From NCBI RefSeq assembly GCF_017654505.1, contig NC_054534.1, forward strand, positions 47,643,288 to 47,707,287: DNA of 64,000 nucleotides, read 5' to 3'. The first letter of the stretch is position 1; the number at the start of each line of letters is the position of its first letter. The notes below the pieces were generated by a model. That model ran no database searches. It saw only the letters and a program-made list of their open reading frames with translations, and was not told where the DNA came from. Made by a program: the position numbers and the translations under genes. This stretch comes from Polyodon spathula. Its lineage: Eukaryota; Chordata; Actinopteri; Acipenseriformes; Polyodontidae. Positions 54,832 to 64,000 of this stretch are shown here, one piece after another.

Positions 54832-56407
54832 CAATGCCGTGAAAAAGGATTTGCCCCCTGTCTGATTTTCTGCATTTTTGCACATTTTTCACATTGACTT
54901 TGGTCAGATCTTTTTGTGGGTTGTAGTAGTATATAGAGGGAGTCAAAGAAAAAATGAAACCAAAGTTTGGTGCTTCTTTAATTTGTTTGGTGTGCAAGGT
55001 AATCAAACTTGCAATCTTCAGGTGTGAAAAAGTAATTGCCCCAATTAAAGGGTTAGTTAAGGTCAGCTGTTTGAATACTTCGGTTAACTATCAGGCCTGA
55101 TTGCGGCCAGCCCTGCCCAATATAAATCTGACTAACTTTGGCCCTTACCATCAGAGTGAAGTTGTCAGCACACAGGTTCTAGAGACACATCATGCCATGA
55201 TCAAAAGAAGTTCCTGAAGACCTCCGGAAAAAAGTTATTGATGCCTACCAGTCTGGAAAGGGTTACCAAGCCATTTGTAAGGCTCTGGGTCTCCACCAAA
55301 CCACAGTCAGAGCCATGTTGTCCAAATGGAGAAAGTTTGGGACAGTAATGAATCTTCCCAGGAGTGGCCGTCCTGCCAAAATCTCTCACGAGCAAGGCGT
55401 AAAATCTTCCAGGAAGTCACAAAGAACCCCAGAACAACATCCAGGGATCTACAGGCCTCTCTCACCTCGGCTAAGGTCGGTGTTCATGACTCCACTATCA
55501 GAAAGACACTGGGGAAAAAATGGGACTCATGGCAGAGTAGCAAGGCGGAAACCACTGCTCTAAGAACATGAATGCTCATCTCAAGTTTGCGAAAGCACCT
55601 GGATGATCCTCAAGAGTTCTGGAACAATGTTGTTTGGACAGATGAGCCAAAAGTGGAACTTTTTGGCCAACATGGGCCCCGTTATGTCTGGCGAAAACCA
55701 AACACTACATTCCACAGTAAGATCCTCATACCAACAGTCAAGCATGGTGGTGGTAGTGTCATGATTTTGGGATGCTTGGCTGCATCAGGACCTGGACGAC
55801 TTGAAAGAACTATGAATTCTGCTCTGTATTAGAGAATTCTATAGGAGAATCAGTCCGTGAGCTGAAGCTGAAGCGCATCTGGGTCATGCAGCAAGAAAAT
55901 TATCCGAAACACACAAGCAAGTCATCATCAGAATGGTTGAAGAACAAGAAATTTAAAGTTTTGGAATGGCCTAGTCAAAGTTCACACCTAAACCCCATTG
56001 AGATGTTGTGGCAGGGCCTGAAACAAGCAGTTTATGCTCAAAAACCCACAAATGTCACTGAGTTGAAGCAGTTCTACATGAAAGATTGGGCCAAAATTCC
56101 TCCGCGGCACTGTGAGAGACTGTTAATAACTACAGGAAGTGTTTGGTTGCAGTTATTCCTGCTAAAGGTGGCGTAACCAGTTATTGAGTCTAAGGGGGTG
56201 ATTGCTTTTTCACACGGGGGCATTTGGTGTTGCATAACTTTCTTTAATAAATACATGGAATAAGTATCAAAAGTTGGTGTTATTTGTTCACTCAGGGTCC
56301 CTTTTATCTAATATTAGATTTTGGTTGAAGGTCTGATAACATTCTGTGTCAAAAATATGCAAAAATGCATATTTTAGACAGGGAGCAAATACTTTTTCAC
56401 GGCACTG
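54832..56407 (+). mobile_element. Complete Tc1-like transposon with TA target duplication
   Basis: 1576 bp, bounded by inverted repeats (caatgccgtgaaaaaggatt on the left; the complement of 56388-56407 on the right) and TA at 54830-54831 and 56408-56409. Inserted at or near the broken 3' side of the LINE. Same subfamily as the fragment at 1-524. The transposase is dead. Confidence 0.9.
55192..56175 (+). pseudogene. Tc1 transposase, stop at codon 3 and altered active site
   Basis: The start ATG at 55192 is followed two codons later by TGA where relatives have an Arg codon, consistent with a CpG transition. The DNA-binding half reads VIDAYQSGKGYQAICKALG and LPRSGRPAKIS, then shifts frame. The catalytic half (from 55572) has the first aspartate in VWTDEPKVELF. 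In place of the second aspartate the sequence reads QQENYPKHT, so the metal-binding Asp is replaced by Glu. PIEMLW keeps the final glutamate. Stops lie near 55830 and 55846. Confidence 0.85.
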
Positions 56408-56409
56408 TA

Positions 56410-56519
56410 TTATCATATTCAGGGAATATGTCCTACAGGATAGTGTGGGCACCTCCTGGTCAACTGCCCCAGGAGGACGGGGATGAGGAACAGCAGCCGG
56501 AGTGCCCTGCATAGAGGTC
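56410..56519. other. Short flank between Tc1 and minisatellite
   Basis: GC content rises here; gaggacggggatgag begins the GC-rich block. Confidence 0.4.
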
Positions 56520-57075
56520 AGTATTGGCGCTGCCTCCACCACCAGGAAGAGACTACCCATTGTTCCCACCTCCACTGCCAATGGGAGAAGAGCTGCTCCC
56601 ACCTCCACAGGGAGTAGGCACGTCCACGCCAGAGCCCAAAGGAGAGCTGCACCAGTCTCCAGCGACCGAAGGAGAGCAGCACCAGTCTCCAGCGACCGAA
56701 GGAGAGCCGTACCAGTCTCCAGCGACCGAGGGAGCCGCCAGGGGGAGACCACCCACTGCTCTCACCTTCGCTCCCATGGGGAGACTACCCACTGCTCTCA
56801 CCTTCACTCCCATGGGGAGACTACCCACTGCTCCCACCTTCACTCCCATGGGGAGACTACCCACTGCTCCCACCTTCGCTCCCAAGGGGAGACTACCCAC
56901 TGCTCCCACCTTCGCTCCCAAGGGGAGACTACCCACTGCTCCCACCACCTCCAGAGGGAGACTACCTGCTGCTCCCACCTCCTTTGTAAGAGGGAGACCA
57001 CTGTTGCTCCCACCACCACCACCAGAGGAACGAGCTACCTCCACCACCAGATGGAGAGGAGCTGCAGCTGCTTAA
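56520..57075 (+). repeat. GC-rich minisatellite, open in several frames
   Basis: Two arrays. The first has 30-bp units (cagcgaccgaaggagagc, about 56655-56735). The second has 36-bp units (ggggagactacccactgctc, about 56750-56960). Because 30 and 36 are multiples of three, long proline-rich open frames run on both strands (for example 183 and 215 codons on +, 164 on -). Repeat units at protein level are QSPATEGE and GRLPTAPTF. I find no start context, splice support or domain, so I treat it as a repeat. Confidence 0.8.
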
Positions 57076-57935
57076 TCACTCCAGCTGCACTTGCAGTACC
57101 ATGCTGTACTTGCGTACTGTTCTATGTTTTTTTTTTTTTTTCAATCTGATCTCTTTGTATACATGCATGTCAGGAGATGTGTGCTGTGGGTGACAAAGTG
57201 AATGTCCAAACAGTCTTATAATTACGAAAATAGTCAGTTTTTAATTAATAATACTTAAAAATTAAATCACTGTACTGTGTTATTATTTTGTGAAATCTTT
57301 TTGTTTGGGGCTGAAAACTCACCATTTTAAACCCATAGCATTGCTGGTATAGGGGTAAAATTGTGGGTTTTGAGTCCCAAACTAAAAGGATTCACAAAAT
57401 AATAACACACTCCAGTAATTCATAAGTGCGCAGGAAAGTGCTCTGGTTGTAGTACAGTGGTGCTCTGCAGTGCTAGTCGTGCTGTGGGGTCTGTACTGGC
57501 TCAGTGGCTGCAGCTCTTGACTCCCTAGTCCTCTGCTACACAAATAAATGAAAACACAGCGCTCTGGCTGCGTCATCTTCGTACTGAGATTTGCAGCTGA
57601 GATTCCTTCTCTCTCTGTCATAATGCCCTAAGGCAGTGTTAGTAATGTAATATGTGTTTTGAAGACGGGGAGGAGAGATCAAAATCATCAAGTGACTTTA
57701 TTATCCAATTGTGTTCCGAGCAAAAATACCTAGCTATCTGTAAGGACATTGAGAAGAGTTGGAGATACGGCGGCGATCTGCAATCTAAAGTACAGTATAT
57801 GCATAGCATTTTATTTTACAAAAAAGTTTTTATATATTATGTGCGTAAATTTTTACATACTTTGTATTAAAAAAACATGAATTTATCCTGCATCGCATAG
57901 GGTTGCCTGTACCGCACTGCCTAGGATTGCCTAGC
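57076..57935. other. Unassigned intron sequence
   Basis: T-run near 57127-57141. Short open frames at 57382-57621 (-) and 57652-57870 (+) have no recognised domain. Confidence 0.45.
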
Positions 57936-58110
57936 CTGCATTGCCTAGGGCTGGGAAGGCTAGTTTGCCATCGCCCAGGGAGGCCAGTTCACCACCACCT
58001 GGGAAGGCTAGTTCGCCATTGTCCATGGAGGCCAGTTTGCCACCACCTGTGGATGCCTGCATAACACCACCCAGGGATGCCTGCTTGTCATCACCCAGGG
58101 CTTTGCTGTA
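57936..58110. repeat. Imperfect minisatellite of about 33 bp
   Basis: Units on the pattern gggaggccagttcaccacca, with ggaaggctagttcgcc and gggatgcctgc variants, repeat five to six times. They encode short acidic/Gly-rich or Pro/Ser-rich repeats by chance. Confidence 0.7.
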
Positions 58111-59616
58111 TCCAGCAGCAGCATTCACCGAGGAGAGGTGAGGAGAACACCTCCACCCGCAATAGTTGCACTTCCGCAGTGCACAGCAACAGCGCCACAC
58201 CCAGAGTGTCCTGCGCTGAGGGCTGCATTACCGATACTAGCGCCACAGCCACTCCTGGAGTGTGCCTCACCACTGTCCGCCCTTCTGTCACCTCTTTATA
58301 GACGTGAATACTGATAAATCCTCTCCTGAACACTTGTTTTATCACCAAAATCCTAAGTAATGCGATCCAAGTCATTTATTTTATTACTATAACATCTCAA
58401 AAAGCTCTGCAAATGTCTGTGATATTCTTTGAGCGCTGGATGAGAAGCACCTATCTCCTTTGTTTTGTCCGTGTTATCTCTGTGCTGCATGAGGCTACTG
58501 TATTGCTCAGATACGCCCTTTTTTTTTTTGGCTTCATTCGGCTCCTGTTGGTTTCACTCAGCCATTGAAAGGTTTTCTCAGCTTTTTCCGGAGAAAAAAC
58601 GACTTGAGATCTGTGCTTTACGTCTTTTTGATGATGTTTGACAGGGTCCGACATCGGTCTGGAAAGGGAAAATTGTAATGTCAGACTGGTCCAAAATAGG
58701 ACTGCAAGGGTTAAGGTCGGATTATTCTTGAGTTCATAAGAAGATAAAAACACAATGTGTTGAATACTTAACAGACTTTCGCTGCCTCTTTCAGCTGGTC
58801 CATATGTCATCCAAAACTCACTCAAAGGCAATTCCAGGTTCCAGGGACTTACTTGCATTGTGTCCACACACCTGGGGGCGAAAGAAATGTTTTTGCAAAA
58901 ACATCATTAACTATTTAGGTATTTCACTGAAACAGCAAATCCTCCACTAATATGTGCACTCTTCGTCCGGTTATGTCTAGGATATTCCACGGCAAACTCT
59001 GGCACTGCTAGCTTAATAAAATACTGATATTATTTCAATCTGTCGACTTCAAATGATATGTTCAAGTATGTCTCCGGTGATCAATCAGGGCTAAGTTAGA
59101 GATTTGATTCTAAGTACTTTTAGGATTCTAGACATCTTCCACTGCGGACTTCCATACCAAGGGAAACACTGGGGTTGTTTCTGAAAATGGCATCTCTGTT
59201 CAAGCCGATTGCAGGCTGCGGGTCTTCAGATCAGATCAGAATGTTTTACCTGAGGAATCCATTCAATAAAGCATACAATTCTACAACGAGCTAGTAGTAT
59301 GAGCGCCATGGCATGTCCTCAAACAGCATCTGCGATGAAAATTGCTACTTGCAGCTGCTGTCTGGCAAGTCACAGGTTTCTGGTGAAAATCGGCGATTGC
59401 AAAATGCTTTTATTAAACAGGCCCCTGGATAACAAATGAAATACATGTAATTAAATGTCTGATTCTTTCCTGTGATCCTGCAAATGCCACAAATTGTCCT
59501 TTTTGTATAGATTAAGAGCATTTACATAGACAAATATGTATTTCAACTTGTTCTGGAATTGACTTCAGTTCTGTAATATGTCAACTAATATCCTCTTTTA
59601 TGTTTGCTTTTCACAG
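58111..59616. other. Intron sequence before second ZCCHC7 exon, nothing recognised
   Basis: A 138-codon minus-strand open frame (58867-58451) shows no recognised motif. The stretch ends with a strong acceptor (cctcttttatgtttgctttt then cacag). Confidence 0.5.
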
Positions 59617-59734
59617 GAGTGCTCCCAGAGGCGGATGTTTAATGAGACTTTTCCAACTGTCCCATATATATGCTACTACGATAAAGAAAAGGACATCAGA
59701 AGACGAAATCTCAGAATGCAACGAAAAGTAGAAG
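59617..59734 (+). CDS. zcchc7: ZCCHC7 internal exon (completes the zinc knuckle)
   Basis: 118 bp, starting in phase 0 as the previous exon requires and ending after one extra base (aag|gtctgt donor). It reads ECSQRRMFNETFPTVPYICY, then a basic helical stretch ending MQRKVE. The first Cys is the fourth ligand of the CCHC knuckle begun at 50910. The ERRMFN-TFPT segment after the last knuckle is characteristic of vertebrate ZCCHC7 as I recall it. The coding sequence must continue beyond the window or in unrecognised exons to the right. Confidence 0.85.
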
Positions 59735-59821
59735 GTCTGTGTATTTTTTTCGTTTAATGCTATTAGGAAGTCTGGGATGCGTATTTTAGTAATCATTATT
59801 CATGGGCTGCTTAAATCTGAT
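59735..59821. other. Intron start, 87 bp
   Basis: The gap between the exon donor and the first recognisable base of a DIRS terminal repeat. Confidence 0.6.
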
Positions 59822-60850
59822 GGTTCCCTTTCAAATACAGAATGTTACCATTAACGTATGGGTACTTACCTTGTAGAGACCTGAATAAGATATACCAAAG
59901 ATGCTCAGCGAGCCTGTGGCACAGTCATTCCGTTGCCCCCAAGGGTACAAAAGGACTGCACTTGCAGATCTCTGCGCCATTTTTCCTTTCAAGATTGACC
60001 TGGCCTGAGAGCCTTGTTCAGATAAGTACTTGTTACTCTATCTGCTGTATATTTTGCATGTATTGTGTTTTTACACAAACTATATGTGATATTAATATAA
60101 TTGCTGTAATAGTTTTTACTAATTGCGCATATTTTGTGCACTACAGCCTGTTGATTGTTACGGCCCACTGTGGCCTTGTGCCCCATGTGCAGCCAGTGGC
60201 TAAGAGTCACTCTTTCCCAGGGATCCAGCAACATAAGTCGACTGACTTCGTGCTCTCCTCCCTGGCTGCAATATCTCCAGCTGGAGTTATTTATTTCTCG
60301 TTTTGGCTTTGGCTAAAAATATGAGACATTTTATATTATTTATGAAATTGTTTAAATTACTGTATTAGTAAGGCGTTTTTTCTTGTGTGCTTTCTGTTTT
60401 TTTTTTTTTTTTTTTACAGAGACTATGCGTAGGCCTGTCTGCAACGCGGTGCTACAGCACACGTGCAGCAAGAGCAGCTGCTGGGCTCAGCAGCACTGCA
60501 CCGGACCAAGACACATGCTTTGGTTGTGATTGTTTGCAATCTGTTCCACAGTGTCTTGCTGCTATTTTGGTGGCAGCTTTAGCATCACCATTGCGAAGGC
60601 TGTTACTACCATTCTAAAAAGCAGGCTTCCCTCAGGCGCGTGTTAGTACTGACTGAGTGATTTTGCCAGTGGCTTTTACAGGTGGGAATTCCTGTACATT
60701 GCTACTCATGGTGGCTACGAACCACTGGACCCATACAGACCCGGTGCTAAAGTGACTGAACCGCCCCGGTTCCGACACTGTACTGACCCGGTACTACAAT
60801 CACCTAACCAATACTGGCACGGTCCTACACGGTGGTCTGCTACCAGCTGG
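59822..60850 (+). mobile_element. DIRS retrotransposon 5' part
   Basis: Terminal-repeat block ggttccctttcaaatacaga with accattaacgtatgggtac at 59829-59868, matching 24831. Next come leader sequence and Gag-like remnants (about 60410-60620), then a stretch of cggtacc/ccggtac repeats (60735-60880) like those near 39965 in the other copy. No intact frame. Confidence 0.65.
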
Positions 60851-61830
60851 TGCTGAAGTCACTGGTCCGGTACCAAATCGGTCCCATTCGGGTCTTGACC
60901 TGCCTGGTCGTGGTGGGTATTGTGGGCAGTGGTGGGCAATACGTGGATCGCAGTCCAGTCGTTGATCTTGAGAGATTTTTGGTGGATCTTGGGGCAGCAA
61001 CACAAGCATAGAATAATTTCAACAGGGTTGATTGTGTACTTAAAAATCTAATTCCTGACAGTGAATACATACAATGAAAAATTATATTCATTCCAAACAG
61101 TAGATGGCTTCTATACCTGAGCAACAAGCTTCCTCAGCGCTGGTTTGTAGTGTACAGTTTGTGTTTGGTGGTTTCAATGGATCCCTTTGTGGTGAGTTAC
61201 AAAAGACAGAAGGAAGCCATTTGTGCCTTCAAGTTGTATAGATTTGGATGAAAATATCTCAGCTGTTTCAAAGAAGGCAAAGCTGGCGCTAAAGCACGAC
61301 ATTAGTGAAAGGCGGGAGCTGGAAGTTTCTGTTATAGAACTAAACGCCAAACCGTTTTTGACATATCTGAATTTTGTTCATCGTGGGTTTTTTTTAAACC
61401 TCTCCAATCTCATGAAAATAATTTGTTATTTTCCTCATCTTGGTTTGACAAGTTTTCAAACTGTCTGGAAATGAGTAGCCATAGCACTGAGAAAGCAGTG
61501 AAATTGACGGGGTATGGGATTTGTAGTTTTTAATGTGTGATTAACTGTGGGCAGTGGACACCAACTACATTCCCAGAGTACATTACGATTGAGCTGTGAG
61601 AGTTTAGATCCGACTTTAGGGTTTTTTTGTATTTGTTTTTTATACTTTCAGCTGAAAAAAAAATCACTTATTTTTTATAGTCAACCTTTAGGAATTTCTA
61701 GTTGCACATGTGCACCTAAATTAAAACGTACGTTTCCATAACCATTTTTTTAGTCTCATATGCAGAAACTGTCAGGATGCTTATATGTTAGTGCTTGTTC
61801 AGATTTATTCCGAGAGCCACCAAAAATCTT
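60851..61830. other. Unassigned insertion within DIRS; possible hAT piece
   Basis: The sequence cagtggtgggcaatacgtgg at about 60929 is in the style of hAT ends. A + strand open frame at 61223-61474 has no recognised domain. No matching right end or 8-bp duplication found. Confidence 0.35.
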
Positions 61831-62784
61831 TTGCTATCCAAAAGACGTCCTATAAAGGGTACGTGATACAGAGAAGCTGGGCCTGGACCAATTTCCCGCT
61901 GGTGGAGGCTTCTATTGCCGCTTTGGTCCAGGTGCCTAATTAAGCGGCCTGTCTAAGGATGCTACCTTCCCCAACAAGCAGTGTCGGGACTCCTCAAGCA
62001 CGCCAATTCAGCCAGTGTGTTTGCTGCAAGGCTGGTCAATTATAATAGCATCCTGGTAGCCTACTCATGTCCACTTGCAGGTAACTTTCTGATAAACACA
62101 GCCCCGCACCACACAGTTGGGTGAGCTGCCGACGGTGGACGAGATGTAATGCACAAAGGAGCTGGTTCGCCTGCTTCCCAAGTGCATAAAAGGCCCCAGC
62201 AGCCTCAATAATTGGCACAGCTGGCTTCGGTAGCTGCCGGAGATGATGTTCAGCACCGGCCCACGACTGCTGTTCGCAGAGGATGTAATAGACAAAAGCC
62301 GCAGGCCAAGTCACAAGCCAAACAGCAGCCCGAGGAGTTTGTTGCCACAAATCCAGGGCCTCTTTTCAGGGAGTCATCTGATGTGTTAGGGTCAATGCAT
62401 CTTGGTGCTTACCTATCGTTTAGAGTTCTGTGTCTTGCCATTTGGCCTCACCCCAACTCCCCGTGCCTTTGCATGGAATCTATCCTGGCCCCATTGAGAC
62501 TCAAAGGCATCAGAGTGTTCAATTATCTGGATGACTGCACAGGTAGAGGTCCATACGGTCACCGGTCACCTTCAGTGATTGGGCCCTACAGTAAATCGTG
62601 TGAAGAGCTAGCTCATGCCTTCTTAGACAGCCTCCTGTCTAGGAGTGTGCTTGGACTCCAGGGCCATGCTGTCCACTGTGTCAGATGGAAGAGTGCAAAG
62701 AATAGCTTCACGGTAGTGACGTTCCAGAAACTTCTGGCCTTGATAGCAGTAACTTCTGGCCTTGATAGCAGTAACTTCTCAGAC
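61831..62784 (+). mobile_element. DIRS retrotransposon middle part with RT remains
   Basis: Gag-like and RT remnants on +. At 62430-62560 the frame reads a decayed LPFGL region, then ESILAPLRLKGIRVFNYLDD, which is motif C with the catalytic aspartates kept. The homologous place in the copy at 41100 has lost them. A 26-bp piece (ttctggccttgatagcagta) is tandemly duplicated at 62728-62778. A CR1 element begins at 62782. Confidence 0.7.
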
Positions 62785-64000
62785 ATAAGAGCATACGAAC
62801 ATAAGAAAGTTTACAAACGAGAGGAGGCCATTTGGCCCATCTTACTTGTTTGGTTGTTATAGCTTATTGATCCCAGAATCTCATCAGGCAGCTTCTTGAA
62901 GGATCCCAGGGTGTCAGCTTCAACAACATTACTGGAGTTGATTCCAGACCCTCACGATTCTCTGTGTAAAAAAGTGCCTCCTATTTTCTGTTCTGAATGC
63001 CCCTTTGTCTAATCTCCATTTGTGACCTCTGGTCCTAGTTTCTTTTTAAAGGTCGAAAAAGTCCCTTTGGTCGACATTGTTAATACCTTTTAGAATTTTG
63101 AATGCTTGAAATAGGTCACCACGTAGTCTTCTTTGTTCAAGACTGAATAGATTCAATTCTTTTAGCCTGTCTGCATATGACATGCCTTTTAAACCCGGAA
63201 TAATTCTGGTCACTCTTCTTTGCACTCTTTCTAGAGCAGCAATATCTTTTTTATAGCGAGGTGACCAGAACTGAACACACTATTCAAGAAGAGGTCTTCC
63301 TAATGCACTGTACAGTTTTAACATTACTTCCCTTGATTTAAATTCAGCACTTTTCACAATGTATCCGAGCATCTTGTTAGCCTTTTTTATAGCTTCCCCA
63401 CATTGTCTAGATGAAGACATTTCTGAGTCAACAAAAACTCCTAGGTCTTTATAAATCATATTTATAATGCACATTTTTATTTCCTGCATGCAGTACCTTA
63501 CACGTTTCTCTATTAAATGTCATTTGCCATGTGTCTGTCCAGTTCTGAATCTTGTCTAGATCATTTTGAGTGACCTTTGCTGCTGCAACAGTGTTTGCCA
63601 CTCCTCCTATTTTTGTGTCGTCTGTGAATTTAACAAGTTTGCGTACTATACCAGAATCTAAATCATTAATGTAGATTAGGAATAGCAGAGGACCTAATAC
63701 TGATCACTTTGGTACTCCACTGGTTACCTCACTCCATTCTGAGGTTTCTCCTCTAATCAGCACTTTCTGTTTTCTACATGTTAACCACTCCCTAATCCAT
63801 GTACATGTGTTTCCTTGAATCTCTACTGCGTTCAGTTTGAGAATGAATCATTTATGTGGGACTTTGTCAAGCTTTCTGGAAATCTAAATAAACCATGTCA
63901 TATGCTTTGCAATTTTCCATTATCGATGTTGCATCCTCAAAAAAATCAAGCAGGTTAGTTAGACACGATCTCCCTTTCCTAAAACCATGTTGACTTTCTC
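62782..64000 (-). mobile_element. CR1-like LINE, 3' portion, runs off the window
   Basis: The longest CR1 copy here. The 8-bp tail (degenerate acataagagcatacgaac) lies at 62783. The C-terminal coding part runs at about 62830-63230 with frameshifts. The RT thumb segment KDLGVFVDSEMSSSRQ is in the open stretch at 63489-63280. More RT sequence continues to the window edge. Compared with the copy at 31411 it has a 5' extension of over 400 bp. Confidence 0.85.

Noticed and set aside
58451..58867. 138-codon minus-strand open frame
   Set aside because: No motif, no splice evidence and no repeat relation that I can recognise; left unannotated rather than guessed.

Overview
The window is vertebrate nuclear DNA, most likely from a non-teleost ray-finned fish such as a sturgeon or paddlefish. 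That placement rests on the mix of mobile elements: Ngaro and DIRS tyrosine-recombinase retrotransposons, several Tc1 lineages, a CR1-like LINE ending in an 8-bp tail repeat, L2, hAT and Harbinger remains, and V-SINE-like tRNA-derived repeats. The lineage is recalled and inferred, not tested. The DNA is AT-rich, intron-like and full of simple repeats. I see no bacterial-style genes, operons, rRNA genes, functional tRNA genes or CRISPR arrays.

The only host gene I can support is ZCCHC7, on the + strand. Two coding exons (50910-51005 and 59617-59734) have clean splice sites and matching phase. They join across an 8.6-kb intron that splits one CCHC zinc knuckle between its third and fourth metal ligands. 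The 50 kb to the left is most simply read as upstream intron, and everything after 59734 as the next intron. Introns of ZCCHC7 are known in mammals to hold regulatory DNA for the neighbouring PAX5 gene, so the repeat-free block at 37590-38060 is a candidate conserved enhancer.

Layout. 0-3.9 kb: Tc1 fragments and a TA microsatellite. 3.9-8.7 kb: a nearly complete minus-strand Ngaro-type retrotransposon with Gag, reverse transcriptase, RNase H and tyrosine recombinase, ending in a two-level tandem array. 9.1-11.2 kb: an LTR-like repeat and a nearly intact DD38E (Intruder-type) Tc1 relative. 12.7-14 kb: a broken DD34E Tc1. 18.1-23 kb: a nested stack with pogo/Tigger-like ends outside, PIF/Harbinger remains inside, and L2 and CR1 insertions within that. 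23.1-23.9 kb: a non-autonomous hAT with perfect 8-bp target duplications. 24.8-25.5, 39.9-42.5 and 59.8-62.8 kb: decayed DIRS copies. 27-33.5 kb: CR1 copies mixed with an unrecognised repeat family that carries consensus DR1 nuclear-receptor sites, a 230-bp palindrome and a perfect 27-bp inverted repeat. 33.5-36.3 kb: SINEs. 38.8-39.4 kb: a Tigger remnant. 42.5-49 kb: Tc1 copies, an LTR-like repeat, a SINE and a degenerate hammerhead-like motif. 51.6-56.4 kb: two LINE pieces, with a complete but dead Tc1 inserted downstream. 56.5-58.2 kb: GC-rich minisatellites. 62.8-64 kb: a CR1 copy running off the window.

The genes do not form a pathway. The biology is a host RNA-surveillance gene whose introns have accumulated several generations of mobile DNA, leaving a datable order of insertions and a few possibly functional non-coding segments. 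The least explained pieces are the 28-33.5 kb repeat family and the Ngaro 3' array. I saw no clearly new cellular system.
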